From DATDRM01 sp035291705 (lineage in GTDB: Bacteria > Chloroflexota > Anaerolineae > Anaerolineales > UBA4823): a DNA stretch of 18,505 nt. The position numbers were made by a program, and so were the translations under genes. The notes under the pieces were generated by a model that saw only the letters and a program-made list of their open reading frames with translations, made no database searches and was not told where the DNA came from. Of the stretch, positions 6,654 to 14,250 are shown in pieces. Positions within the stretch are counted from its first letter, which is position 1, and each line of letters begins with the position of its first letter. The DNA lies in contig DATDRM010000276.1 in assembly GCA_035291705.1 (NCBI GenBank), positions 1 through 18,505 of the forward strand. Direction: 5' to 3'.

Positions 6654-7979
6654 TTATTCTTGCTCGCCGGGCCCGATCCCCAGCGGGATCCACTTCTTCT
6701 CATCTTTCAGGCGGTGCTGGATTCCACCCCGGTCGTGAATCTCATCGAAGCCTTCGGGTTTGATATACATGTGTTCTCCATCCAAAAGGCCGGTGATACC
6801 GGCTTGGCCGGGCTCGGGACGCTTAAGGCGGTATTTGGCTGCGTCGCTCGGTTTGTAATCAACCGGTTCTTCGTAGGTTGTGATAAACCCTTCGAAATTG
6901 CGCAGCACGATCTTATGGTCGGACATGCTGAGCAGATAGTTCGGCGCGACGGGGATTTTGCCACCCCCACCCGGGGCGTCAACGATGAATGTGGGTACTG
7001 CATAACCAGAGGTATGCCCGCGTAGGCCTTCAAGGATTTCGACCCCTTTGGCCACCGGGGTGCGGAAGTGCCCGGCACCCTCTACCAGATCGCATTGATA
7101 GAGGTAGTACGGACGCACCCGGATGCGCACCAGATCATGCACTAGCTGGCGCTGGATATGCACGTTGTCGTTCACCCCTGCCAGGAGCACCGATTGGTTG
7201 CCAAGCGGGATACCAGCGCGGGTCATGCGATCACAGGCTGCCGCCAGCTCGGCAGTGATCTCATTGGGGTGATTGACGTGGATATTGAGCCAGAGCGGGT
7301 GGTATTTCTGCAACATATCACACAGTTCCTCGGAAATGCGCATGGGCAGAAATACCGGCACACGTGAACCGATGCGGACGATCTCGATATGTGGAATTTC
7401 TCGCAAGCGGCTGAGGATCTCTTCGAGGATTTTTGGCGCCAGGACGAGAGGATCGCCGCCCGAAAGCAGTACATCGCGCACCTGCGGTGTTCGTTTAAGG
7501 TACTCGATCTGCATCTCGAACTCGGCTCGTGAAAAGGTCGCCGAGGGGTCCCCGACAATGCGTGAACGGGTGCAGTAGCGGCAGTATGTGGCGCACTGGG
7601 TGGTGACAAGCATCAAGACGCGGTCAGGGTAGCGGTGCACAAGCCCGGGGACAGGTGAGTGGCGGTCTTCAGCCAGGGAATCTTCCATCATCGCCGTAAA
7701 AGGTACCATCTCGGATGCGGTAGGTACAACCTGTTTCCGGATCGGGTCGTCCGGGTCATCCGCGTCGATTAATGAGATGAAATAGGGGGTAATATCTACC
7801 CGAAAAAGATGTGCAGCAGAGAGCGCTTTGCGTTCGCTGTCGGTTAGAGGGATCACTTTTTCAAATTCATGCGGCGTGTTAATCCGGTTGCTGAGCTGCC
7901 AGCGCCAGTTATTCCACGACTCGTCCGGCACGTCGGCAAAGATCGGAGCTCGTTTGGAAGGGAAAGGGGTATTCGCCAT
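6654..7979 (-). CDS. kamA: Lysine 2,3-aminomutase (radical SAM, PLP-dependent)
   Basis: Converts L-lysine to L-beta-lysine using a [4Fe-4S] cluster, S-adenosylmethionine and PLP. The 441-residue protein has the radical-SAM motif CATYCRYC (C129, C133, C136), LLSGGDPL at 171-178, and the PLP lysine K341 in DAPGGGGKIPV. Asp297 (QCDL) and Asp334 (IVDAP) align with the two aspartates that hold the side-chain amino group in the clostridial enzyme, which favours lysine over glutamate as substrate. The ATG at 7979 has AGGAGA about 6 bases upstream; a TTG at 8000 in the same frame lacks one. The product could enter lysine fermentation or N-acetyl-beta-lysine osmolyte synthesis; no ablB or kam pathway partner is seen here. 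It lies next to pdxST, which makes its PLP cofactor. Confidence 0.94.
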   Translation of the reverse strand: MANTPFPSKRAPIFADVPDESWNNWRWQLSNRINTPHEFEKVIPLTDSERKALSAAHLFRVDITPYFISLIDADDPDDPIRKQVVPTASEMVPFTAMMEDSLAEDRHSPVPGLVHRYPDRVLMLVTTQCATYCRYCTRSRIVGDPSATFSRAEFEMQIEYLKRTPQVRDVLLSGGDPLVLAPKILEEILSRLREIPHIEIVRIGSRVPVFLPMRISEELCDMLQKYHPLWLNIHVNHPNEITAELAAACDRMTRAGIPLGNQSVLLAGVNDNVHIQRQLVHDLVRIRVRPYYLYQCDLVEGAGHFRTPVAKGVEILEGLRGHTSGYAVPTFIVDAPGGGGKIPVAPNYLLSMSDHKIVLRNFEGFITTYEEPVDYKPSDAAKYRLKRPEPGQAGITGLLDGEHMYIKPEGFDEIHDRGGIQHRLKDEKKWIPLGIGPGEQE

Positions 7980-8012
7980 GAAGTTATCTCCTAAATTCAA
8001 TCATTGGATTGT

Positions 8013-8040
8013 ATTGTATGATTACCGATAAATAAAGCAA
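8013..8040 (-). promoter_or_regulatory. Candidate sigma70-type promoter of kamA
   Basis: On the minus strand TTGCTT (8040-8035) and TACAAT (8018-8013) are separated by 16 bp and would start transcription near 8006, leaving a leader of about 27 bases to the kamA ATG. A second possible -10, TATAAT at 8197-8192, lies farther upstream without a good -35 and would give a leader of about 200 bases. Confidence 0.42.
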
Positions 8041-8053
8041 AGCAAGAGTTTAT

Positions 8054-8148
8054 GGAGATAGCCCTGGGGGATCGTGATCAGTACGAAAAAAGCCAGCAGA
8101 GTAAATTTGATGCCAGTTTGTCATGTCATATTTATATCAACTATCTCC
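8054..8148 (-). repeat. Long-range inverted repeat in the kamA upstream region
   Basis: GGAGATAG (8054-8061) and CTATCTCC (8141-8148) are perfect 8-base complements separated by 79 bases, inside the 256-bp gap between kamA and the upstream lipoprotein gene. If transcribed from the TATAAT at 8192-8197 they could close a structured leader. I recognise no known riboswitch in it, and no gene is supported in this gap. Confidence 0.3.
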
Positions 8149-8235
8149 CCGACCACCATATTCCAAAAGTAGATCGATTTTCCTTACCCCGATTATACCT
8201 TGGCTCAACGACACTTATCCCGCTAAGTCTAACCT

Positions 8236-10131
8236 TCACTCCTTGCTCTTTACCCAGCCCACAAAGGAGGGCGCCAGATCGTCTCCCGAGCTGACCTCTC
8301 CATATACTTCCCCAAGTCGGAAACTCCATAATTTCAACGCGCTGTCTTCTGCATAAGCCAGGAATTCAGCATCGATTGAGATACTCAAAGGAAGTAAATT
8401 TGAGCCTGGAATGATTAAATCATGGCTGTTCTTCGCCGGAGTATAACGATAAATGCCATCAGCCTCTGCGCTCTCTCCACTCAAGCTGTAATACAGGATA
8501 CCATCTGAAGCCCATACCGGATATGCCGCCAAGCCTTGGGAATTATTAGTAATCGGAGTCAGGTCACTGCCGTCAGGATGGAGGCGATACAAACGTGTCG
8601 GGAAATTCAAGGGCGCCAGGGCATCCTGATCCAGTCCAAAGGCAATCCAGGTGCCATCCGGCGACCAGGTAGGGGTGTGAGCACCGGCGATCATTGTCCC
8701 ATCACTTTCATCGCTCATCCTGATGGCAGGCGCGACGATACGCTGCGCCGTGCCAGCCTGAACGTCAACCACATTCAGTCCAGGATTCATGTTGCAGGGA
8801 TGGGCATAACCCAAGCCGGTGATGGCAAGCTGAGCCGATATGGGTGACCAGGCGGCCCCTGTGTCACACCCGTAACCAGGTGTCTCTCCAGGAGTCAGCA
8901 ACTCGTGCCAGATTTTCTCTTCCAGTAAGATCCAGCCGTGCTCGATCGAATCCCCATCCGTTGGGGGGACCTGGGTCAGGTATAAGTGAGTCGACCCGCT
9001 CCAGGCGCGCGGCAGGTAATAACCACCTTCGGTAGGGTCAAGTAAAGCTATGATTTCCCCATTCCCCATGTCCAATGCGCTTAGTCCGTTATCATCGCTG
9101 AAAGCTAGTACTTTTCCATCTGGGGAGAGGACTGCGCCACGTAGGTCACCGCTGCTTTTAAGGTCGGCCGGGATCACGTTCTTATTGAGCACATCGTAAC
9201 CGAACAAGTCGCCGTTGGAAAGATAGACCATCGTCAGCCCCAACCCGACTGGTTCGGAGAGGATTTCATGGATCTCAGTTGCCAGCTCCCAGGCTGCGTC
9301 CAATGTAGCCGCGTCCGGAGTGCCTTCGCCGGTGCCAAGAATGATCAGACGTTGCACCTGGTCACTAACCACCCGCAGGTCGTCCAGGCTGGCGAAGGAG
9401 GATCTCAGGCTTTCTAAAGCTAACTGGCGGCTGGCAGGCAAAGTTAGCTGAAAGACTTTGTCCAGACAATCGTCCGTATAGGCAGAGGAGCCATCGGGAA
9501 AGATGCGCAGGCTATCGCACCAGGCCTGCGCACCCCCGCTACGGATATAGGTATAGATAGGATCCTTGCCAACGCCAAAAGTATCTTCCAACAAGGCTTT
9601 TACTTGGAGGGTCAGGTCGTAGCTATATTGGCGGTCGAGGAGCAGGTTGCCATCCTCTGTGTAGACGGGCAATGCCTCGGCATGCACTGCTTTTGGAAAG
9701 CCCAGGGAGGGATCGAATAAGGCTCTCAGGTTGACCGGGACTGGTCCATTTCCCATAGCATCTTCGCGCACGCGCGCTAAAATGGCGTCAACGGTATAGG
9801 TCTGGGCTTCTTCTGGAGCGAGGTTGGTTGGTTCTCCCCAATTGCTTTCGGGGTCCATCTCCAAACGTTGAGCCGTGCGGATTACCCCATCAGCGACGAT
9901 CAATCGCACCATCCAGCGCTTTTCCTGGGTCTGTTCGTCCAGCTCTAAAAAGTAACGGGTTGTGTGGCTGTCTTTCCAGCGTTCAATAGCTGTATCGATC
10001 TCTGATATCGGAGGCACAATTGCCGTGGGCAGAAGCGGGAGCTCTTTATCCGGCGTAGGTTTACCTTGAGCACAGGCAACCACTCCGATGGCAAAGGCAC
10101 ACAGAGCGAGAACGAATCGCAAGGTTTTCAC
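8236..10131 (-). CDS. Surface lipoprotein with DUF6174-like N-terminal domain and PD40/TolB-like beta-propeller
   Basis: A 631-residue predicted lipoprotein: signal peptide 1-19 with lipobox VVAC and the lipidated Cys20. Residues about 44-155 resemble DUF6174 (ERWKDSHTTRYFLEL, VADGVI, YTVDAILARV, then FDPSLGFPKAVHAE). A second region (about 185-265) contains Cys205 and Cys222, which could pair. Residues about 300-605 carry beta-propeller repeats of the PD40/TolB type, such as AVLSPDGKVLAFSDDNG (333-349) and PTWSPDGTWIAFGLD (487-501). It is expected on the outer face of the membrane, with a binding or scaffold role; no catalytic motif is seen. The start is GTG at 10131, whose GTGA overlaps the stop of the preceding lipoprotein gene, indicating coupled translation. 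The DUF6174 match is by eye and less certain than the propeller. Confidence 0.8.
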   Translation of the reverse strand: MKTLRFVLALCAFAIGVVACAQGKPTPDKELPLLPTAIVPPISEIDTAIERWKDSHTTRYFLELDEQTQEKRWMVRLIVADGVIRTAQRLEMDPESNWGEPTNLAPEEAQTYTVDAILARVREDAMGNGPVPVNLRALFDPSLGFPKAVHAEALPVYTEDGNLLLDRQYSYDLTLQVKALLEDTFGVGKDPIYTYIRSGGAQAWCDSLRIFPDGSSAYTDDCLDKVFQLTLPASRQLALESLRSSFASLDDLRVVSDQVQRLIILGTGEGTPDAATLDAAWELATEIHEILSEPVGLGLTMVYLSNGDLFGYDVLNKNVIPADLKSSGDLRGAVLSPDGKVLAFSDDNGLSALDMGNGEIIALLDPTEGGYYLPRAWSGSTHLYLTQVPPTDGDSIEHGWILLEEKIWHELLTPGETPGYGCDTGAAWSPISAQLAITGLGYAHPCNMNPGLNVVDVQAGTAQRIVAPAIRMSDESDGTMIAGAHTPTWSPDGTWIAFGLDQDALAPLNFPTRLYRLHPDGSDLTPITNNSQGLAAYPVWASDGILYYSLSGESAEADGIYRYTPAKNSHDLIIPGSNLLPLSISIDAEFLAYAEDSALKLWSFRLGEVYGEVSSGDDLAPSFVGWVKSKE

Positions 10132-11120
10132 GGGCTTAGCACAATCTCCAGACTAGACAGATGAACAATCCCAGGGATGCGGTCACCGGGTTCCCAGACC
10201 AACAGGCGAACTCTGCCCGGTTCGCCGATCGTGAAAAGGACATCGACCGTGAAGGTCCCGTAGCTGCTCCCAGGCGTTGGAGCCACAGCGACTTGGCGAG
10301 TGCCGACAATTTTACCATCGCTTGTCTGCAGTTCAATCCTCAGGGGTTGCTCCGATCGCAGACGCGCCCGGCCGGAGACCCGCACTGTCCCTCCTTGGAT
10401 CAAGGAATTTGCTTTGGGCGAATCAATAACGATATTATCTGCCTGGTCTCCAGGGGGATTTAGATCAGCTTCTCCCATAGAAAGCAAGACCAGGTCAACC
10501 GAGGCCACCGCCAGGTTGCGTCCAAATTCGTCTTCCACGCTGACTTGCAGGCGGCCGGCCTCCGCCACGGCGGAAATCGCGTACTCTACTTTCTTCGCCA
10601 GGCTGACTACCCTGCTTTGGCTCTCGGCGTACACACTGACTTCGCGCATTAACAATCGCCCATCCTCTCCCTGGAGCTCGATCCGCACCACGCCTTTCGG
10701 GCCAGTGTCCAGGAGAGTTCTCAATAGGATTGGGGAAGTGACTCGGGAAGCGAACCCGGGGCTGATGATCTGGATCGGTGCAAGGGGGATGTCAATCAGT
10801 GGGAGATCATTGGAAGAAGTCGTTGGAGAATTATCGACTGCCAGCCCAGATGTGAAGGTAGGTAGTTGAGGGAGAGGAGTTGGTGGAAAAGTAGCCGTAA
10901 GTGAGGGGAGCGCGGCTGGAGGGACAGGGGTACCAGTCAGGTCAATCGAGGGTTCACCTGGTCTTCCGCCTGTCTCGAGAGCTTGCACGGTCAAGGCGAT
11001 AACTGTCGGGACAAGTTCAGAGGGTAAAGGGGTGGGAAAAGAGGAACTAACCAGCGCGCGGCAACCGCTCACCAGGCTAAAGGCCAGGCAAAGGCAGATT
11101 ACACGTCCCAATTCATCCAC
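10128..11120 (-). CDS. Lipoprotein with two Ig-like modules, the second Gmad2-like
   Basis: A 330-residue predicted lipoprotein: a short signal peptide ending in LVSGC with lipid Cys20, then a Pro/Thr/Ser-rich linker (about 24-110) likely to span the cell wall region. Two beta-sandwich modules follow. Module 1 (about 115-213) has PIQIISPG and VRIELQGEDG; module 2 (about 229-328) has NIVIDSPK and LRIELQTSDG and resembles the Gmad2 immunoglobulin-like domain known from spore germination and other surface proteins. The shared pattern suggests an internal duplication. Start: GTG at 11120, overlapping the end of the receiver gene by 8 bases; a TTG three codons later would also leave a usable signal peptide. 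It overlaps the next lipoprotein gene by 4 bases. The partner or ligand is unknown. Confidence 0.78.
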   Translation of the reverse strand: MDELGRVICLCLAFSLVSGCRALVSSSFPTPLPSELVPTVIALTVQALETGGRPGEPSIDLTGTPVPPAALPSLTATFPPTPLPQLPTFTSGLAVDNSPTTSSNDLPLIDIPLAPIQIISPGFASRVTSPILLRTLLDTGPKGVVRIELQGEDGRLLMREVSVYAESQSRVVSLAKKVEYAISAVAEAGRLQVSVEDEFGRNLAVASVDLVLLSMGEADLNPPGDQADNIVIDSPKANSLIQGGTVRVSGRARLRSEQPLRIELQTSDGKIVGTRQVAVAPTPGSSYGTFTVDVLFTIGEPGRVRLLVWEPGDRIPGIVHLSSLEIVLSP

Positions 11121-11478
11121 CTGTATAGCGTTGGATCACTTCCTGCAAGGTGTTCAGACGCACCGGTTTGGAAAGAAAATCCTTAGCCCCGGCCGCTCGG
11201 GCGAGCTCGGCGATGTCCATTTCTGCGCTAGCAGAGAGCACCACCACCGCGATGTTTTTTGTGGTTGCGTCTCGCTGCAAGTGCTTAACGAGAGTCAGTC
11301 CATCCATATCAGGGAGTCGCATGTCAGTCAAAATCAGATCCGGAGATCGGGTGGCAGCCAGCGTCAAAGCCTCACCTCCCGAACTGGCCAAGACCGCCTC
11401 ATGACCAAAGAGGAGAACCGATTTTTTAAGCGTTTCCAGCGTAAAAGGATCGTCGTCTACGAACAGGATAGTAGCCAT
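11113..11478 (-). CDS. Single-domain response regulator (receiver only)
   Basis: A 121-residue CheY-like receiver with no output domain. The acidic pocket is at D8/D9, the phosphoacceptor Asp52 is in LILTDMRLPDMDG, the switch residue Ser82 in VVLSAS, and Lys104 in FLSKPV; all needed residues are present. It should be phosphorylated by a histidine kinase that is not in the window. It lies 19 bp after the M32 carboxypeptidase gene, and its end overlaps the first lipoprotein gene by 8 bases (GTGGATGA). Whether it acts on these neighbours or on a distant pathway (protein-protein signalling or phosphorelay) cannot be told from the sequence. Confidence 0.92.
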   Translation of the reverse strand: MATILFVDDDPFTLETLKKSVLLFGHEAVLASSGGEALTLAATRSPDLILTDMRLPDMDGLTLVKHLQRDATTKNIAVVVLSASAEMDIAELARAAGAKDFLSKPVRLNTLQEVIQRYTGG

Positions 11479-11497
11479 CTCTATTTAGTTACCCCAA

Positions 11498-13006
11498 TCA
11501 TAATCCGTAGATCTCCCCGTATTTCGTTGTCAAATAGCGGATGTATGGGCCTGGATCGATCTTACTACCGGTAACGCGTTGCACCAGTTCCTGGGGTTCA
11601 TATTTCTTCCCATGCCAGTGGATTTTCTCCCGCATCCAACCGGTCAGGTTAGTGAAAATGCCGCCCTGAATCTGATCTTGCAGGTCAGGGATATCCCGGT
11701 TGACACATTCCCATAATTGGGCGGCGATCAAATTGCCCAGGGCGTAGGTGGAAAAATAACCAATATAACCACTTGACCAGTGGACATCCTGCAGCACACC
11801 CAGCGAGTCGTTGGGAGGTGTTATGCCCAGGTAAGAGCGCATGCCATTCCCCCAGGCTTCAGGCAGGTCTTTCACCTTTAAACTGCCCTCGATGAGGGCG
11901 ATCTCCAGTTCCAGGCGCAACATGATGTGTAGATTATAGGTCGCCTCGTCAGCTTCCACGCGGATCAAGGACGGCTCAACTTTGTTTATGCCTCTATAAA
12001 AAGTCTCCAGAGGTACATTGGCGAGTTGAGCTGGGATGTATTTCTGCAAGGAGGGGTAAAAGTGAATCCAGAAATCGCGCGAGCGCCCAACGAAGTTTTC
12101 AAATAAACGCGATTGAGACTCATGGACCCCCAGGGACGCGCCGTCGCCGAGCATAGTGCGATCCAGATGGGGATTGATACCCTGGGCATATAGGGCATGT
12201 CCACATTCATGGGTTGTGCTGAAGAAGGCTGAGGGGAAGTAGTCTGCGAGGAAGCGAGTGGTGATACGCACATCGCCTGTCCCAAAATCGATCGTAAAGG
12301 GATGAGTAGCCTTATCCTGGCGGCCATGTTTCCAATCATAACCAAAACGGGTGATAACCTCGACACCAAAATCCCATTGCTTTTGTTCGTCATAAGGCTG
12401 GTGCAGAAAGGAATCGTCTACCTGGGGACGTTCGCTGATTAGCTGGATGAGTTCGACCTGTTGCGGGCGCAGGGTCGAAAAGATCGCCTGTACCTCGGCA
12501 GTTTTCAATCCTGGTTCATAATCGTCTAACAATGGGTCATAGATATGGTCGTAGGGGACAAACAGGGCCGCATAGCGACGGCGCAATTCAAAGATCTTCT
12601 CCAGGTAAGGTTGAAACTTAGCGAACTCCGCTCCCTCCCGCGCTTGCTTCCAGACCAGATGTGCATCGCTGGTCACCTTGGCGAACTCGGCGACCAGGTC
12701 GGCTGGCACCTTAATGAGCTTTTCATACCGGTGAGCCGTGACATTAATCAAACGGGCGTCATCTGAGTCTGGGTCCAGCTCGGCGGCGTAAGGTTTGAGG
12801 TCTTCAAGCAGGCGACCAACTTCGTCGGAAGTGAACTTGAGATGGGCGATGCGGCTGAGGGTGGCCATCTGGTGGCCACGCCCCGCCGCGCCTCCGGGAG
12901 GCATATACGTTTGCTGATCCCAACTGAGCATGCCCTTTGCATGATTCAGGTCAATAACCTCATTGATCAGCGCCTTCAATTGACCGAGATCGGGATTGGT
13001 TTCCAT
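11498..13006 (-). CDS. M32-family metallocarboxypeptidase (carboxypeptidase Taq type)
   Basis: A cytosolic zinc carboxypeptidase that trims C-terminal residues from peptides. The 502-residue protein is of normal length for M32. Motifs in order: HPF (235-237), DVRIT (245-249), the zinc site HECGH (266-270), HESQSR (295-300) with Glu296 as third ligand, and GYFSTYALGN near the C-terminus. The ATG at 13006 has AGGAG 6 bases upstream and gives the typical N-terminus; a frame extending to 13147 overlaps serA and is not needed. It lies 22 bp after serA and 19 bp before the receiver gene, so it is likely in one transcript with both. No signal peptide is seen. Confidence 0.94.
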   Translation of the reverse strand: METNPDLGQLKALINEVIDLNHAKGMLSWDQQTYMPPGGAAGRGHQMATLSRIAHLKFTSDEVGRLLEDLKPYAAELDPDSDDARLINVTAHRYEKLIKVPADLVAEFAKVTSDAHLVWKQAREGAEFAKFQPYLEKIFELRRRYAALFVPYDHIYDPLLDDYEPGLKTAEVQAIFSTLRPQQVELIQLISERPQVDDSFLHQPYDEQKQWDFGVEVITRFGYDWKHGRQDKATHPFTIDFGTGDVRITTRFLADYFPSAFFSTTHECGHALYAQGINPHLDRTMLGDGASLGVHESQSRLFENFVGRSRDFWIHFYPSLQKYIPAQLANVPLETFYRGINKVEPSLIRVEADEATYNLHIMLRLELEIALIEGSLKVKDLPEAWGNGMRSYLGITPPNDSLGVLQDVHWSSGYIGYFSTYALGNLIAAQLWECVNRDIPDLQDQIQGGIFTNLTGWMREKIHWHGKKYEPQELVQRVTGSKIDPGPYIRYLTTKYGEIYGL

Positions 13007-13028
13007 GAAATCTCCTAATATCCTTGGG

Positions 13029-13970
13029 TTACACGACTCTCCAGCGCAGCGGTTCGCCGCGCAGCGCAGCCAGAACCTCGGTAGCGATATCCACTGCTGC
13101 CCTGGCCTGGGCTTCGGCAGTTTGCGCACCGATGTGAGGAGTGGCAACCACGTGGGGATGAGTCACCAGAGCGGACATTCCTGGGGGTTCCTTGGCGAAA
13201 ACGTCCAGCGCGGCGCCGGCGACCTGCCCCGATTCCAATGCGCCGAGCAAAGCGGTCTCATCGATCACGCCTCCCCGAGCAGTACACACCAGGCGCACGC
13301 CACGTTTCATTGAACCCAGTGCTTGCCCGTTGATCATGCCGCGTGTTTCGGGGCTGAGCGGCACATGCAGGGAGATAAAATCTGACCGGGCATAAAGATG
13401 CTGAAGGCTGACCGGTTCGGCACCCCGCGGGCGGATTTCATCAGCTGCGATCAAAGCGTCGTAACCCAACACGGTCATCCCTAAGGCGGTTGCCTTGCGA
13501 GCGACGCTACTGCCGATGTTGCCCATCCCGATTACGCCTAGCACTTTGCCATCTATTTCAACACCCAGTAAGTCTTTTTTAAGCCAAAGGCCGGATTTTA
13601 ACCCCGCATCGGCGAAGGGGATGGCGCGCGCCAGGGAAAACATTAAAGCCAGGGTATGTTCCGCAACTGCTTGGCTTGTAGCCAGGGGCGTATTGACCAC
13701 AGTCACGGCGTGCAGGTTGGCGGCCGCGAGATCGATATTATCGATGCCGACACCCGCCCGTCCCACCACCCTTAGCCGTGCACCAAAGTTGAATAACTCT
13801 GCCGTTACTTTCGTGCGGCTGCGTACGATCAGCGCCTCGTATTCGCCGACGATCTGAGTGAGCTCTTCCGGAGGGATGCCGATTCGCTCGTCAATCCAAC
13901 CCGCTGCGCGCAAAATGCTCAACCCGTTTTCTTCCAGGCCGTCGGTGATGAGGATTTTCCAATCAGGCAT
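13029..13970 (-). CDS. serA: D-3-phosphoglycerate dehydrogenase, short form
   Basis: A D-isomer-specific 2-hydroxyacid dehydrogenase, most likely the first enzyme of serine synthesis (3-phosphoglycerate to 3-phosphohydroxypyruvate, NAD-dependent). The 313-residue protein has the substrate-domain motif VGRAGVGIDNID (69-80), the NAD fold GMGNIG (148-153) with Asp171 for NAD, and catalytic Arg232 (TARGG), Glu261 (FAKEP) and His279 (TPHIGAQT). It lacks the C-terminal ASB and ACT domains of long SerA, so serine feedback through an ACT domain is not expected. The ATG at 13970 fits the family start; two TTG codons just upstream are possible but less likely. Other 2-hydroxyacids cannot be excluded as substrates. 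It is first in a tight minus-strand run with the M32 peptidase. Confidence 0.88.
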   Translation of the reverse strand: MPDWKILITDGLEENGLSILRAAGWIDERIGIPPEELTQIVGEYEALIVRSRTKVTAELFNFGARLRVVGRAGVGIDNIDLAAANLHAVTVVNTPLATSQAVAEHTLALMFSLARAIPFADAGLKSGLWLKKDLLGVEIDGKVLGVIGMGNIGSSVARKATALGMTVLGYDALIAADEIRPRGAEPVSLQHLYARSDFISLHVPLSPETRGMINGQALGSMKRGVRLVCTARGGVIDETALLGALESGQVAGAALDVFAKEPPGMSALVTHPHVVATPHIGAQTAEAQARAAVDIATEVLAALRGEPLRWRVV

Positions 13971-14020
13971 CAACAATTCCAGAGCATAGGGGGGAGAGGA
14001 TTGGGGAATAACCAGCCTAG

Positions 14021-14026
14021 ATTTTA
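14021..14026 (-). promoter_or_regulatory. Candidate -10 element for serA
   Basis: TAAAAT on the minus strand lies 51 bases before the serA ATG. TTAAAC lies upstream, but only 14 bp away, so the pair is not standard. An alternative hairpin (CAGCCT near 14035 with AGGCTG near 14055) overlaps the region. The element is weak. Confidence 0.25.
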
Positions 14027-14121
14027 CCTCAGATCAGCCTGTTTAACCCAGGAAAGGCTGGAAATAGACTGGGATGACCCCCGGAAACCAGAACAGTAAG
14101 TTCTAGTTCTGTGGCTTCCCC

Positions 14122-14150
14122 TTGACTTTTATCACCAGACTGGGTACTAT
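14122..14150 (+). promoter_or_regulatory. Sigma70-type promoter of trx
   Basis: TTGACT (14122-14127) and TACTAT (14145-14150) are separated by exactly 17 bp, facing the thioredoxin gene in the 280-bp gap between divergent serA and trx. Transcription would begin near 14157, giving a leader of about 94 bases. It is the best promoter match in the window. Confidence 0.65.
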
Positions 14151-14161
14151 GTTCGCGACAA

Positions 14162-14210
14162 GCGCATGGCTCCACACAATGTTCTTGTGGATTGTGTTCT
14201 CTGGATGCGC
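14162..14210 (+). promoter_or_regulatory. Nested inverted repeat in the trx 5' leader
   Basis: The outer arms GCGCAT (14162-14167) and ATGCGC (14205-14210) enclose the inner arms ACACAAT (14174-14180) and ATTGTGT (14191-14197), with a 10-base loop and an internal bulge of 6 against 7 bases. It lies just after the predicted start of transcription, so it may fold as RNA or be a repressor operator. It matches no known element that I recognise. Confidence 0.45.
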
Positions 14211-14250
14211 ACCTTTTCACAGGTAAAATAACTTTCTCATGGAGGTATGA

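Noticed and set aside
7980..8000. TTG start of kamA at 8000
   Set aside because: AGGAGA is positioned for the ATG at 7979, and the extension covers the ribosome site itself.
8052..8356. Two plus-strand open frames in and beyond the kamA upstream gap
   Set aside because: They overlap each other and the 3' end of the lipoprotein gene, have no ribosome site and encode low-complexity peptides.
13007..13147. N-terminal extension of the M32 peptidase
   Set aside because: It overlaps the serA 3' end, is Arg/Pro/Cys-rich, and the ATG at 13006 has a good ribosome site.
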